From positions 1 through 50,480 of the forward strand of contig NZ_JAGGPA010000068.1 in assembly GCF_018614035.1 (NCBI RefSeq): 50,480 nt of DNA, read 5' to 3'. Shown in pieces: positions 1 to 8,173 of this stretch. The notes under the pieces were generated by a model. That model saw nothing but the letters and a program-made list of their open reading frames with translations, was not told the DNA's origin and ran no database searches. Source of the DNA: Streptomyces sp. ISL-96. Lineage in GTDB: Bacteria > Actinomycetota > Actinomycetes > Streptomycetales > Streptomycetaceae. Position 1 is the first letter of the stretch. The number at the start of each line of letters is the position of its first letter. A program made the translations under genes and the position numbers.

Positions 1-17
1 CGCGCCTTCAACTACCA

Positions 18-677
18 ATGCCCACCGCGCCCCCGCTTCCCAAGCAGCCCGCCGCCGCCGAGCGCGTCTACGCCCACATCAAGAAGGGCGTACTCGACCG
101 CCATTACGAAGGCGGCACCCTCCTCACCGAGGGCGACCTCGCCGACGCCGTCGGCGTGTCCAGGACGCCTGTACGGGAAGCGCTGCTGCGGCTCGAGGTC
201 GAAGGGCTCATCAAGCTGTATCCGAAGAAGGGCGCCCTCGTCCTCGCCGTCTCCGCCCAGGAGATCGCCGACGTCGTCGAAACCCGGCTGCTGGTCGAGG
301 AGTTCGCGGTGCGGCGAGCCGTACCCGCGTCCGCCGCTCTCGTCGCGCGGCTCGAAGAGCTGCTGGAGGAGCAGAAGCAGCGCGCCCTCGAAGGAGACCT
401 CGCCGAAGTCGCCGTCAGCGACCGGTCCTTCCACGCCGAGATCGTCCGTAACGCCGGCAATCAGATCCTCTGCCGGCTGTACGACCAGCTCCGCGACCGC
501 CAACTGCGCATGGGCGTCACCATCATGGAGGCGCACCCCGACCGCATCGCCAAGAACATCACCGAGCACGCCGAAATGCTCGAAGCCATCAGGGCGGGGG
601 ATGTCGAAGCCGCCGCCCAGTGTGTACGCCGCCACGTCAGCCGGGTGAAGGTGCTGGTCCGGGGTGAGGACCGGTGA
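18..677 (+). CDS. GntR family transcriptional regulator, FadR/FCD subfamily
   Basis: A 219-aa DNA-binding regulator. The N-terminal winged helix (about residues 10-75) has the GntR recognition stretch GVSRTPVREALLRLE. The C-terminal FCD domain (about 85-210) carries the His residues expected to bind a metal or carboxylate ligand (FHAEI near residue 140, EHAEM, and a late RRHV). It starts 17 bases into the window, so its promoter is outside. The stop codon overlaps the GTG start of the following transporter gene (GTGA), so the two are translationally coupled; the regulator probably senses the transporter's substrate or a product of it. The ligand cannot be told from sequence. Confidence 0.9.
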   Translation: MPTAPPLPKQPAAAERVYAHIKKGVLDRHYEGGTLLTEGDLADAVGVSRTPVREALLRLEVEGLIKLYPKKGALVLAVSAQEIADVVETRLLVEEFAVRRAVPASAALVARLEELLEEQKQRALEGDLAEVAVSDRSFHAEIVRNAGNQILCRLYDQLRDRQLRMGVTIMEAHPDRIAKNITEHAEMLEAIRAGDVEAAAQCVRRHVSRVKVLVRGEDR

Positions 678-1987
678 GGAGCCCGATACCTCCGGTCGCC
701 TCCCTGCCCGGCGATCCGCCCGGCGGCCGGCGCGCCGCCGCCGTCTGGGGCATCGGCGTCGGCGTCTACTTCGTCGCCGTCATCTTCCGTACGAGCCTGG
801 GCGTCGCGGGGCTCGACGCCGCCGACCGGTTCGACGTCAACGCGTCCGCGCTGTCGACGTTCTCGATACTGCAGTTGCTGGTGTACGCGGGGATGCAGAT
901 ACCCGTGGGGCTGCTCGTCGACCGGCTCGGGACGAAGAGAGTCCTGACGCTGGGGGTTGTCCTCTTCACCCTCGGGCAGCTCGGCTTCGCCCTCTCCCCC
1001 TCGTACGGGATGGCTCTCGCGGCCCGCGCCCTGCTCGGGTGCGGCGACGCGATGACGTTCATCGCCGTGCTGCGGCTCGGCGCGCGCTGGTTCCCCGTGC
1101 GTCGCGGGCCGCTGATCGCGCAGCTCGCCGGGCTGTGCGGGATGGCGGGCAACCTCGTCTCGACCCTCGTCATCGCCCGCATGCTGCAGGGCATGGGCTG
1201 GACCGCCACCTTCGCGGGCAGCTCGCTCGCCGGGGTGCTCGTGCTCGTACTGCTGCTGCTGTTCCTGAAGGACCACCCCGAGGGGTACGAGCCGGCGCCC
1301 GCCCAGCACGCGGGTGCGGCGTACGTCCGCAAGCAGATCGCCGCCGCGTGGCGCGAGCCCGGGACCCGGCTGGGGATGTGGGTGCACTTCACGACGCAGT
1401 TCCCGGCGATGGTGTTCCTGCTGCTGTGGGGGATGCCGTTCCTGGTGGAGGCGCAGGGATTGTCGCGGGGGGCGGCGGGTGAGCTGCTGACGCTCGTCGT
1501 GCTGTCGAACATGGCGTTGGGCCTGGTGTACGGGCAGCTCATCGCCCGCCACGGCGCGGCCCGCGCGCCGCTCGCCCTCGGCACGGTGGGGGCCACCGCC
1601 CTGCTCTGGGCGGCGGCCATCGCCTACCCGGGTGACCACGCCCCGATGTGGCTGCTGGTGATGTTGTGCGCGGTGCTCGGCGGGTGCGGACCGGCCTCGA
1701 TGATCGGCTTCGACTTCGCGCGGCCCGCCAACCCGCCGGAGCGGCAGGGCACTGCCTCCGGCATCGTCAACATGGGCGGCTTCGTCGCCTCGATGACGAC
1801 GCTGCTCGCGGTGGGCGTGCTGCTCGACGCGACCGGCGACAACTACCGGATCGCGTTCGCGTCGGTCTTCGTGCTGGAGGCGTTCGGCGTCGTACAGATC
1901 CTGCGCCTGCGCAAGCGGACCGCCCGCCGGGAGCGGGACCACCTGGTCGCCAGCCGCGTCGAGGCGGTGCACGTCCCGGCGGCCTGA
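674..1987 (+). CDS. MFS transporter
   Basis: A 437-aa integral membrane protein with about 12 hydrophobic segments and the MFS loop 2-3 signature (GLLVDRLGTKRVL, about residues 80-92). A soluble central loop lies around residues 195-225 (DHPEGYEPAPAQ), and the C-terminus is short and charged. The GTG start overlaps the stop of the GntR gene by 4 nt, so expression is tied to the regulator. The general fold resembles the nitrate/carboxylate and hexuronate branches of MFS, but the substrate is not readable. Proton-coupled solute uptake or export is inferred. Confidence 0.88.
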   Translation: MRSPIPPVASLPGDPPGGRRAAAVWGIGVGVYFVAVIFRTSLGVAGLDAADRFDVNASALSTFSILQLLVYAGMQIPVGLLVDRLGTKRVLTLGVVLFTLGQLGFALSPSYGMALAARALLGCGDAMTFIAVLRLGARWFPVRRGPLIAQLAGLCGMAGNLVSTLVIARMLQGMGWTATFAGSSLAGVLVLVLLLLFLKDHPEGYEPAPAQHAGAAYVRKQIAAAWREPGTRLGMWVHFTTQFPAMVFLLLWGMPFLVEAQGLSRGAAGELLTLVVLSNMALGLVYGQLIARHGAARAPLALGTVGATALLWAAAIAYPGDHAPMWLLVMLCAVLGGCGPASMIGFDFARPANPPERQGTASGIVNMGGFVASMTTLLAVGVLLDATGDNYRIAFASVFVLEAFGVVQILRLRKRTARRERDHLVASRVEAVHVPAA

Positions 1988-1998
1988 GAGCCGCTCGG

Positions 1999-2823
1999 CT
2001 ACGGCGTGACCGCGAAGTTGCGCAGGATCGCGTCCGCCAGCGCCTGGTCGCCCTCGACCTTGACGTGGTCGGCGACCGCGTCGTAGCGGACCCGGCCGCA
2101 GGCCAGGCGTACGTACGTCTCCCAGTCCAGGGCGATCGTCGCGACCGGGCCGAGGGAGGGTGTGCCGTCGACCGTGCCGCGGCCGTCCGCGTCCACGCGG
2201 ACCGTGCGCATGAATTCGACCGGGCCGTGTACGTCGAAGACGACCGCGCAGTTGGCGGGCGCGCCCGCGTGCTTCGCGACGACCTTCGGCAGGCCCTGGA
2301 CGAGGACGTCGCGGGCGACGAGCGCGCCGGGCGAGTCGAGGTTGCCGGGTTGGCTGAAGGTCGTACGCAGGTCCTGCTCGTGCACCCAGGTGTCGAACGC
2401 CCGCATCCGCAGAGCGAGTTCGAGGGTCTGCTCGGCGCCGAGCGGGGCGCGGACCATGGTGTCGGGGGAGCGGGTCTCGTTGCGGAGCTGACGCGCGCGG
2501 CGGATGATCGTGTACTCGAGCTCCGAGGTCATCTCCGGCGCCGTGTGGTGGCGGCGTACGTCGACCTGCATCTCCATGTACCGGGCGAACTCCGAGGTCA
2601 CGTGGTACAGATCGCGCGGCAGCGAGTGGATCGGCCGGGGGTCGCCGAGCATCTCGCACTCCATGCCGATGAGGTGCGAGACGATGTCGCGAACCGACCA
2701 GCCGGGGCACGGCGTGCGCCGGTTCCACTCCCCTTCGACGAGCGGTGTCACCAGCTCGGATATCGCTTCGATGGAGTGGGTCCAGGCTTCGGCGTATGTC
2801 TGGAGGCTGGGATGGACGGTCAC
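1999..2823 (-). CDS. Maleylpyruvate isomerase family (mycothiol-dependent) protein
   Basis: A 274-aa protein of the DinB/MDMPI fold. The N-terminal four-helix domain has the family motif TPCPGWSVRDIVSHLIG (residues 37-53). The likely divalent-metal ligands H50, D144 and H148 (FDTWVHEQD) are spaced like the metal triad of characterised maleylpyruvate isomerase. The C-terminal half resembles the SCP2-like MDMPI C domain. Members use mycothiol, the actinobacterial thiol, as cofactor, but most streptomycete copies have no known substrate. The gene is convergent with the MFS gene (11 nt between stops) and divergent from the amidase gene. Start ATG at 2823. Confidence 0.85.
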   Translation of the reverse strand: MTVHPSLQTYAEAWTHSIEAISELVTPLVEGEWNRRTPCPGWSVRDIVSHLIGMECEMLGDPRPIHSLPRDLYHVTSEFARYMEMQVDVRRHHTAPEMTSELEYTIIRRARQLRNETRSPDTMVRAPLGAEQTLELALRMRAFDTWVHEQDLRTTFSQPGNLDSPGALVARDVLVQGLPKVVAKHAGAPANCAVVFDVHGPVEFMRTVRVDADGRGTVDGTPSLGPVATIALDWETYVRLACGRVRYDAVADHVKVEGDQALADAILRNFAVTP

Positions 2824-2996
2824 GGGACCCCTCGTGCGGTTCTCTTGCTGGCGGGCTGGGCTGGACGCTGACGTACGTGCCGGACTGCGTGGGAGGCTCG
2901 CACGCTAAGTTACGCTGCCCCGTGGCACCCTGGCAGTGCTTTGGTGTGACGATCGTAGGCCCGTGTTGACGGCTCGAATGCCAGGACGGTGGTAGT

Positions 2997-3782
2997 GTGC
3001 GCGCCTCCCTCATCCAGATCGCAGTAGACCCGGACGAATCGGTCAATTCCCGTCGCGGGCGCGTCGCTTCACTCGTGCGTGAGCAGCGTGAGCGGCACGG
3101 CGCCGATCTTGTGGTCCTTCCCGAGCTGTGGCCCACAGGGGCCTTCGCCTACGAGTCCTTCGTGGAGGAAGCGGAGCCCCTGGAGGGTCCGACGTACGAC
3201 GTGATGTCGAAGGCGGCGGCCGACGCCGGGGTGTGGCTGCACGCCGGTTCGATCGTCGAGCGCGACCCGGAGGGCCCCCTCTACAACACCTCGCTGGTCT
3301 TCTCCCCCGCCGGGGAGCTGGTCCGTACCTACCGCAAGATCCACCGCTTCGGCTTCGACAAGGGCGAGGCCGTGATGATGGGTGCGGGCGAGGAAGTGGT
3401 GACGGTGTCGGCCGCGGGCCTCACCTTCGGCCTCGGTACTTGTTACGACCTGCGCTTCCCCGAACTCTTCCGCGCCCTCGTGGACGCCGGCGCGCAGGCC
3501 TTCGTCGTCCCGGCCGGCTGGCCCGCCAGGCGCCGCGAGCACTGGACACTGCTGGCCCGCGCCCGCGCGGTCGAGAACCAGGCGTACGTCCTTGCCTGCG
3601 GCACGGCGGGCACGCACGCGGGGGTGGAACAGGCGGGGCACAGCATCGTGGTGGACCCGTGGGGCGAGGTGCTGGCGGAGGCGGGCACGGCGGAGGAGGT
3701 GCTGGTGGTGGACCTTGATCCGGCGAAGGTGGCGTCGACGCGGGAACAGTTCCCGGCCCTGAAGGACCGCCGGCTGCGCTAG
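2997..3782 (+). CDS. Carbon-nitrogen hydrolase (nitrilase superfamily amidase)
   Basis: A 261-aa cytoplasmic hydrolase. The Glu-Lys-Cys triad is visible: E43 in LPELWPTGAF, K114 in YRKIHRFGF and C149 in GTCYDLRFPE. The length and the RFPE motif fit the branch with omega-amidase, Nit-like deaminated-glutathione amidase and related enzymes; the substrate is undecided. The GTG start at 2997 matches the family N-terminus (RASLIQIAV). A -35-like TTGACG (2966-2971) and a -10-like TAGTGT (2993-2998) lie just upstream, but their 21-bp spacing is poor, so the promoter is uncertain. The stop codon TAG shares the palindrome CTAG with the stop of the convergent gene. Confidence 0.9.
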   Translation: MRASLIQIAVDPDESVNSRRGRVASLVREQRERHGADLVVLPELWPTGAFAYESFVEEAEPLEGPTYDVMSKAAADAGVWLHAGSIVERDPEGPLYNTSLVFSPAGELVRTYRKIHRFGFDKGEAVMMGAGEEVVTVSAAGLTFGLGTCYDLRFPELFRALVDAGAQAFVVPAGWPARRREHWTLLARARAVENQAYVLACGTAGTHAGVEQAGHSIVVDPWGEVLAEAGTAEEVLVVDLDPAKVASTREQFPALKDRRLR

Positions 3783-4000
3783 CGGTGGCCGGCCGTCCTC
3801 TCTGGATCGCTGCCCTTCGCCTGGGTGCGGATGTCACGTATAAGCGCGTAAACGGCACCGGCGAAGACGAAAATCCCCAGGCCGAACACCAGGACGGAGG
3901 AGCCCGCCCGGTATTCGCGGATCGCGAAGATCAGGAACATCAAGGCGGCCAAGACGCCGAATGCTGAGATCAGCGTGCTGATGCGGTTAGTCACCCGCAC
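3779..4000 (-). CDS. Small membrane protein, unknown function
   Basis: A 73-aa protein with two predicted membrane helices (about residues 7-27 and 34-54) separated by a short polar loop (REYRAGS), and a basic C-terminal tail. Codon bias is typical of the region, which supports coding. It is convergent with the amidase gene, and the two stop codons share the 4-bp palindrome CTAG. No function can be assigned. Confidence 0.72.
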   Translation of the reverse strand: MRVTNRISTLISAFGVLAALMFLIFAIREYRAGSSVLVFGLGIFVFAGAVYALIRDIRTQAKGSDPERTAGHR

Positions 4001-4060
4001 ATCATCGGCGCCGCGCCTCGCTCGCGTACAGCCCGGCCGGCGATCTGTGTACCTCGTGAC

Positions 4061-4555
4061 TCAGTCGTCCCCCCGCTCTCGCTCCGCCATCCGGATCACG
4101 CACACCGCCACCGCGATGAGCAGTGCCGCGTCGGGGTCGTCCGTTGCGACATCGACGGCGTACGTGTCCCGCAGCCGGAACCACTTCCGCGAGATGTGGG
4201 CCACCCGCTCGCCGTCACGCTCGACCGTGAACTCGCGGTCCAGCACGCGGCCGCTGACGTCCAGGTCCGTACCGTCCGCCAGAGAGACCCGGTAGTGGTT
4301 GCGCAGCAGTGACAGCCGCTTCTTGCGTACGGTCGCGAGCGTCTGATCGTCCCGCTCAATGGTCATCGCGTCCCGGATGCTGAACATCTTCTCGCGCAGC
4401 GTGATCAGCACTCGCCCGGCGGGATCCTTGATCTCCAGGGTGTCGCGCAGCCTCAGCGCCTTGCCGTCGACGAGGAAGGCGTGGCGCCCGTGCTCATCGT
4501 CGATCCAGTAGTCGTCACCGATGGCGAAGATTTTGTCCCGTACGAGGTATTTCAT
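4061..4555 (-). CDS. LURP-one-related / Tubby C2-like protein
   Basis: A 164-aa protein from the ATG at 4555 (MKYLVRDKIF). It shows the repeating beta-strand pattern of the LURP-one (DUF567) fold: FAIGDDYWI, HAFLVDGKALRLRDTLEI, LITLREKMFSIRDAMTI, then later strands ending in a short hydrophobic helix (DAALLIAVAVCVIRM). The family resembles Tubby and phospholipid-scramblase domains and may bind lipids; the bacterial function is unknown. An upstream extension to 4798 lacks the family pattern and overlaps the next gene, so it was rejected. Only 10 nt separate it from the upstream HATPase gene on the same strand, which suggests co-transcription. Confidence 0.82.
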   Translation of the reverse strand: MKYLVRDKIFAIGDDYWIDDEHGRHAFLVDGKALRLRDTLEIKDPAGRVLITLREKMFSIRDAMTIERDDQTLATVRKKRLSLLRNHYRVSLADGTDLDVSGRVLDREFTVERDGERVAHISRKWFRLRDTYAVDVATDDPDAALLIAVAVCVIRMAERERGDD

Positions 4556-4565
4556 GCGATGAGGG

Positions 4566-4979
4566 CTACCCCGTAGCGGTGACCTCGCACCACACGTACT
4601 TCCCGGCCGACCCGAATGCGGCAGCGGTAAGCGGAAACCACCCCCAGTCGTCCGCACAGCTCCGTACGAGGTGGAGCCCGCGTCCGTTTTCGTCCTGTTC
4701 GCTCGCAGTGCCCGGAGAGGGCGGTCTGGGATCGGTGTCCCAGGCCCCAAGACGCAGGACGCCCTTGGTGTGGAGGAGGCGGAGAGCGGCGGGGCCATCG
4801 GTGTGTGCGATGGCGTTGCTGATCAGCTCGGACGCGAGCAACTCTGCCAGGTCGATGAGATGGGCAAGGTGGTGTGTGGTGAGGACGAGGCGCAGCGTGC
4901 GGCGGCAGATGGAGACGGCGCGCGGGTCGTGGGGGATGTAGAGCGTGTATTCCCAGGGTGCTTCTTCGTCGTTCTGCAT
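4566..4979 (-). CDS. ATP-binding protein, HATPase (RsbW/anti-sigma-like)
   Basis: A 137-aa single-domain HATPase_c protein from the ATG at 4979 (MQNDEEAPW). The N box is LASELISNAIAHT, the G1-like element LGAWDTD and the G2 box ENGRGLHLVRSCADDWG. This is the short serine-kinase/anti-sigma type that is highly expanded in Streptomyces and commonly sits beside XRE-DUF5753 and DUF397 genes, as here. It is divergent from the XRE gene at 5198, with a perfect palindrome between them. Its partner (anti-anti-sigma, sigma factor or the XRE protein) is inferred only from position. Confidence 0.85.
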   Translation of the reverse strand: MQNDEEAPWEYTLYIPHDPRAVSICRRTLRLVLTTHHLAHLIDLAELLASELISNAIAHTDGPAALRLLHTKGVLRLGAWDTDPRPPSPGTASEQDENGRGLHLVRSCADDWGWFPLTAAAFGSAGKYVWCEVTATG

Positions 4980-5125
4980 ACGGGACTCCGAGTGAGCGGT
5001 ACGAAGGTGCAGTACGGCGCGGCGGTCGGCGGGCGGTGGCCTGGCCGCACCCGCGATGGCATGGCGGGGCGGTGCACTTCCGGTGTCCCGGTAATCGCAG
5101 CGTGTGCGACGCGTCACTTACGGTA

Positions 5126-5143
5126 GGGGTGATGTATCACCCC
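5126..5143. promoter_or_regulatory. Palindromic candidate operator between HATPase and XRE genes
   Basis: GGGGTGATGTATCACCCC is a perfect inverted repeat with 8-bp arms around GT. It lies in the divergent intergenic space, 55 bp before the XRE start and 147 bp before the HATPase start. A -10-like GATACT at 5160-5165 would place the palindrome over the -35 region of the XRE promoter, the arrangement expected for autoregulation. The binding protein is inferred to be the adjacent XRE regulator. Confidence 0.5.
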
Positions 5144-5197
5144 GGTCAAGCCGGACTGGGATACTTGCCCTGTCAACGCCCAGGAGAGAAGGGGCAC

Positions 5198-6049
5198 ATG
5201 CCGGCGAGAAGCATCATCACCGCACGCCAGGAACGCCTTGGCGCTGAGCTGCGTAAGCTCCGGGAGCGCGCGGGCCTGACGGCCAGAGAGGCGTCGCGGA
5301 CAACGGGCATCGCCGAGAGCAAGATCTCCATGACGGAGGCGGGTCGGGTTGGCGTGAGCGCTGAACGCGTCCGCCATCTGGCCAGCCAGTACGCGTGCGA
5401 TGACGCGGCGCTCGTCGACGCGCTGACAGCCATGGCGAGTGAGCGAGTGCGTGGCTGGTGGGAGGAGTACCGGGAGCTCTTGCCTGCAGGGTTCCTGGAC
5501 ATCGCCGAACTGGAGCAGCACGCCGCATATTTGAAGACCTTCGAGAGTGTGCACATTCCCGGTCTCCTTCAGACCGAGGAGCACGCGCGAGCGATCTGCG
5601 CCTTCCCGGTGCCCGAGCTCAGGGCTGAGGACATCGATACGCGAGTTACGTACCGGCTGCGGCGGCAGGAGGTGCTCGCCCGCGATGATGCGCTGCCCTA
5701 CACGGCAGTGATCCACGAGGCAGCGCTACGCATCAGGGTCGCCGACCGAAAAGCTGCCCGAAGGCAACTTCTCCACATCCTGGACCAGTCGGAACGCCCT
5801 CAAGTGGCTGTATATGTCATCCCGTTCGAACTGGACGGCTTCGCCGGTATCGGGTACCCGATGCTGTACGCGGGAGGGGCGGTTCCTCAGCTCGACACTG
5901 TCCTGGTGGAGACCGTGCACGGTTCGGGGTTCATGGATGCCGAGGCGCAGTTGCACCGCTATCGGGGCTTCCTTGCGAAGCTGGAGGACGCGGCGCTGGG
6001 AGTCGTAGAGTCAAGGGACCTCATCCACCAACTGGTACGGCAGATTTGA
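5198..6049 (+). CDS. XRE family regulator with DUF5753 domain
   Basis: A 283-aa protein. The N-terminal helix-turn-helix (about residues 12-65) contains LRKLRERAGLTAREASRTTG and IAESKISMTEAGR. The DUF5753 ligand-like domain (about 100-275) has the family motif HIPGLLQTEEHARAI. ATG 5198 was chosen because a strong AGGAGAGAAGGGG lies just upstream and the N-terminus matches the family; the longer frame from 4958 runs through the promoter. It overlaps or abuts the DUF397 gene downstream. Such pairs (BldB-like/WhiJ-like modules) modulate development and antibiotic production in Streptomyces; that role here is inferred. Confidence 0.92.
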   Translation: MPARSIITARQERLGAELRKLRERAGLTAREASRTTGIAESKISMTEAGRVGVSAERVRHLASQYACDDAALVDALTAMASERVRGWWEEYRELLPAGFLDIAELEQHAAYLKTFESVHIPGLLQTEEHARAICAFPVPELRAEDIDTRVTYRLRRQEVLARDDALPYTAVIHEAALRIRVADRKAARRQLLHILDQSERPQVAVYVIPFELDGFAGIGYPMLYAGGAVPQLDTVLVETVHGSGFMDAEAQLHRYRGFLAKLEDAALGVVESRDLIHQLVRQI

Positions 6050-6060
6050 GAGTCCCGCTC

Positions 6061-6270
6061 ATGACGCAGCCCCTCGAATGGCAGAAGTCCTCGTTCTCAG
6101 GAGCGGGAGACGGCGGGAACTGTGTGGAGCTCGCCGCCACTGACGATGCCGTCCTCCTCCGCGAGAGCGACGCCCCGGCCGCCATCCTCACCACCACCCC
6201 CACCGCCTTCGCCGCCCTCATACGCGCCGCAAGTTCCGCGCGCGCGACGCACTCCCCACCGACGCTCTGA
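6061..6270 (+). CDS. DUF397 domain protein
   Basis: A 69-aa protein with the DUF397 core: WQKSSFSGAGDGGNCVELA near the start, VLLRESD in the middle, and a final helix of the type FAALIRAA. ATG 6061 is preceded by GAGAG. A TTG at 6046 that overlaps the stop of the XRE gene (TTGA) is an alternative, adding 5 residues. DUF397 proteins are small partners of XRE-DUF5753 regulators and probably antagonise them; no activity is visible in the sequence. Confidence 0.85.
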   Translation: MTQPLEWQKSSFSGAGDGGNCVELAATDDAVLLRESDAPAAILTTTPTAFAALIRAASSARATHSPPTL

Positions 6271-6501
6271 CGGGTGGACGGACGCGACCGGTTGTCGCTC
6301 GCACCGTTGTGCCGGAGTTAACGGCGATCATTCGTCAGTAACTTACAAAACGGCGACCCGGAATACTCTTGCTGGCCTGGCCCTATAAGTCCGCTGAACA
6401 CCCCCTGCGCCCTGTGTTCGTCACCCTCTTAGGGCGGGGATCCTGGGGCTTCCTCGTTTCCTCGGGATTCACAGGACCAAGGTGCAGCCCGGGAGGCGTA
6501 G
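6271..6501. other. Non-coding spacer between the two regulator modules
   Basis: No convincing gene. Around 6340-6375 the sequence is locally AT-richer (TTACAA near 6342, TACTCT near 6364), which could be a promoter, but no gene follows directly. The rest of the spacer holds the direct-repeat operator described at 6502-6537. Confidence 0.4.
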
Positions 6502-6537
6502 AAGTTCGTGCAAGTCGCTGGCACGCTCGGCTTGATT
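6502..6537 (+). promoter_or_regulatory. AAGT direct-repeat candidate operator and -35 element upstream of the DUF6879-XRE operon
   Basis: AAGTTCGTGCAAGTCG (6502-6517) holds two AAGT half-sites exactly 10 bp apart. A TTGATT -35-like element follows at 6532-6537; the matching -10 is unclear. The same half-site pair with the same spacing recurs at 8178-8191, before the gene on the other side of the XRE gene. That makes it a candidate site for the XRE regulator at 7318. Confidence 0.45.
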
Positions 6538-6586
6538 CGGCGCAAGCTGTTCATGTTGATCGCCGCCCGAGCGACCGGAGGGCACC

Positions 6587-6814
6587 ATGACGTTGCACCG
6601 GCTTGGCAAGGACCCGGAGAGCCCCAACAACGGCTCACCGACCGTCTACTTGGACGACGAGACCGGGAACTACATCCTGCAAGGGTGGCGTGTGACGGAC
6701 GCGGAACGTCTGGCACAGATGGACATCCCCGCTCACGAGACGGTCATCGAGTTCCCGCAGCGCATGATGCAGTTCTTCCCGGAGGTGAGCGGTGGCGACG
6801 GTGCCGACGTTTGA
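6587..6814 (+). CDS. Small conserved protein upstream of DUF6879
   Basis: A 75-aa acidic protein (TVYLDDETGNYILQGW, VTDAERLAQMDIPAHETVIEFPQRMMQFF) with no membrane segment. GGAGGGCACC precedes the ATG at good distance. Its 3' end overlaps the start of the DUF6879 gene by 23 nt, so it is co-translated with it. Similar short proteins sit in front of DUF6879 genes in Streptomyces. Function unknown; the overlap suggests a complex with DUF6879. Confidence 0.78.
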   Translation: MTLHRLGKDPESPNNGSPTVYLDDETGNYILQGWRVTDAERLAQMDIPAHETVIEFPQRMMQFFPEVSGGDGADV

Positions 6815-7301
6815 GGATCTGTTCCGCGCCGCGAAGCACAGCGCGTACCACCTGGAGATGAGGGACGCCTACGCGCTGGATCAGGACTACGCCGAGTGGA
6901 CTGCGGGCAACCGCTTCGACCCGGCAGATCGCTGGCCGTGGTGGATTGAGCTGGTCTCCGCATCCGTAGCCAAGGGTGTTGACGTTCGCCGGGCGCGCAT
7001 CGTCTCCGAGCCGATCTCCCCGTACGTGCGCTACGAGTACGAGCTGACCGGTGGCCACAACATCAAGGCCGGGGAGTCCGTGCGCTGGCTGCCCCGGCGG
7101 GACGCTTCCGGCCTGGCTCTCCCCGGCAATGACCTGTGGCTCTTCGACGGCTCGTCGGTGCTCTTCAACCACTTTGACGGCAATGGAGAGATGACCGGTG
7201 AGGAGCTGGTCACCGACCCCGCCGTAGTGGAGCTGTGCGCGTCCGCGTTCACGGCTGTGTGGGGAAAGGCTACGCCGCACGAGGACTACCAGCCCGTCTG
7301 A
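6792..7301 (+). CDS. DUF6879 family protein
   Basis: A 169-aa soluble protein recognised by FEDLFRAAKHSAYHLEMRDAY near the start, RWPWWIELV, the RRARIVSEPISPYVRYEYE block around residues 60-80, and WLPRRDA and NDLWLFDG further on. The family is almost confined to actinomycetes and occurs next to XRE-DUF5753 regulators. It may take the place of DUF397 in a regulator/antagonist pair. GTG start at 6792 overlaps the upstream gene; a GAGGTGAGC sequence provides the ribosome-binding site. The XRE gene starts 16 nt downstream. Confidence 0.88.
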   Translation: MATVPTFEDLFRAAKHSAYHLEMRDAYALDQDYAEWTAGNRFDPADRWPWWIELVSASVAKGVDVRRARIVSEPISPYVRYEYELTGGHNIKAGESVRWLPRRDASGLALPGNDLWLFDGSSVLFNHFDGNGEMTGEELVTDPAVVELCASAFTAVWGKATPHEDYQPV

Positions 7302-7317
7302 TCCAGAGCAGCCGAAC

Positions 7318-8169
7318 GTGACGTCATCATCATCTTCCAGCGTCCAGCAAGCCAGGGAGGCTCTGGGTAAGCGCCTGCGCGAGATCCGTATGGACTCGGG
7401 TCTCACCGCGCGGGCGCTTGCCTGCCGGGGCGGCTGGCATGAAAGCAAGTGCAGCCGCATCGAGAACGGGCGTACGGCTGCCTCCGACGACGATCTCCGT
7501 GTCTGGGCGCTGCACTGCGACGCTGAGGAGCAACTTGCCGACCTGATCGCCACAGCACGCAACATCAACGGCGCCTACGTCGAATGGCGGCGTATGGAGC
7601 GGTCCGGCCTGCGGAGGGCTCAGGAGTCGGTCCTCCCGCTATGGGAACGGACTCGGAACTTCCGCGCTTACTCGTCCTGGCTGATCCCCGGCCCCTTCCA
7701 GACGCGCGCCTACATCGAGGCGTTGCTGACGGCGATTCGCGACCGCCGGGCGTTGCCCGATGACCTGGAGGCAGCCGTTCAAGTCCGTGTGGACAAGCAA
7801 CGGATTTTGTATTCCGGCCCTCACCGCTTCGCCGTTCTGCTGGAGGAGAGCGTCCTACGCCACCGGATCGGTGGCGCCGACACTATGGCCGGACAGCTTG
7901 GCCACCTCCTGTCCGTCGCGACTCTGCCGAACGTCAGCCTGGGTGTGATCCCGCTGACCGCCGACCGCACGGTGCTGTGGCCGGTAGAGGATTTCTGGAT
8001 CTTCGATGAGGCGCAAGTCAACGTCGAGCTGGTGTCCGCGTTCCTCACGATCACCCAGCCCCACGAGATCGGCATGTACGCCCGCACCTTCGCTGAACTG
8101 GCAGATCTGGCCGTTTACGGTGCTCCGGCCCGTGTGCTGATCACATCGGCGATCGACTCCCTCCGGTGA
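7318..8169 (+). CDS. XRE family regulator with DUF5753 domain (second copy)
   Basis: A 283-aa regulator with a helix-turn-helix at about residues 15-70 (LGKRLREIRMDSGLTARALA, then HESKCSRIENGRTAASDDDLRVW). The DUF5753 domain runs from about 100 to 275 (SWLIPGPFQTRAYIEALL, VLLEESVLRHRIG, VSLGVIPL). It is the same length as the XRE protein at 5198 but clearly divergent from it, so the two are not a recent duplication. GTG start 7318 follows DUF6879 by 16 nt in one transcript. Candidate binding sites flank its operon on both sides (6502-6517 and 8174-8194). Confidence 0.92.
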   Translation: MTSSSSSSVQQAREALGKRLREIRMDSGLTARALACRGGWHESKCSRIENGRTAASDDDLRVWALHCDAEEQLADLIATARNINGAYVEWRRMERSGLRRAQESVLPLWERTRNFRAYSSWLIPGPFQTRAYIEALLTAIRDRRALPDDLEAAVQVRVDKQRILYSGPHRFAVLLEESVLRHRIGGADTMAGQLGHLLSVATLPNVSLGVIPLTADRTVLWPVEDFWIFDEAQVNVELVSAFLTITQPHEIGMYARTFAELADLAVYGAPARVLITSAIDSLR

Positions 8170-8173
8170 GCGC

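Noticed and set aside
461..3136. 891-aa open frame on the minus strand and similar long antisense frames (8493-10478, 16785-18032, 38824-41085, 45786-47378)
   Set aside because: They lie opposite well-recognised genes, are Arg/Gly/Pro/Ala-rich, and match no family; they result from high third-position GC.
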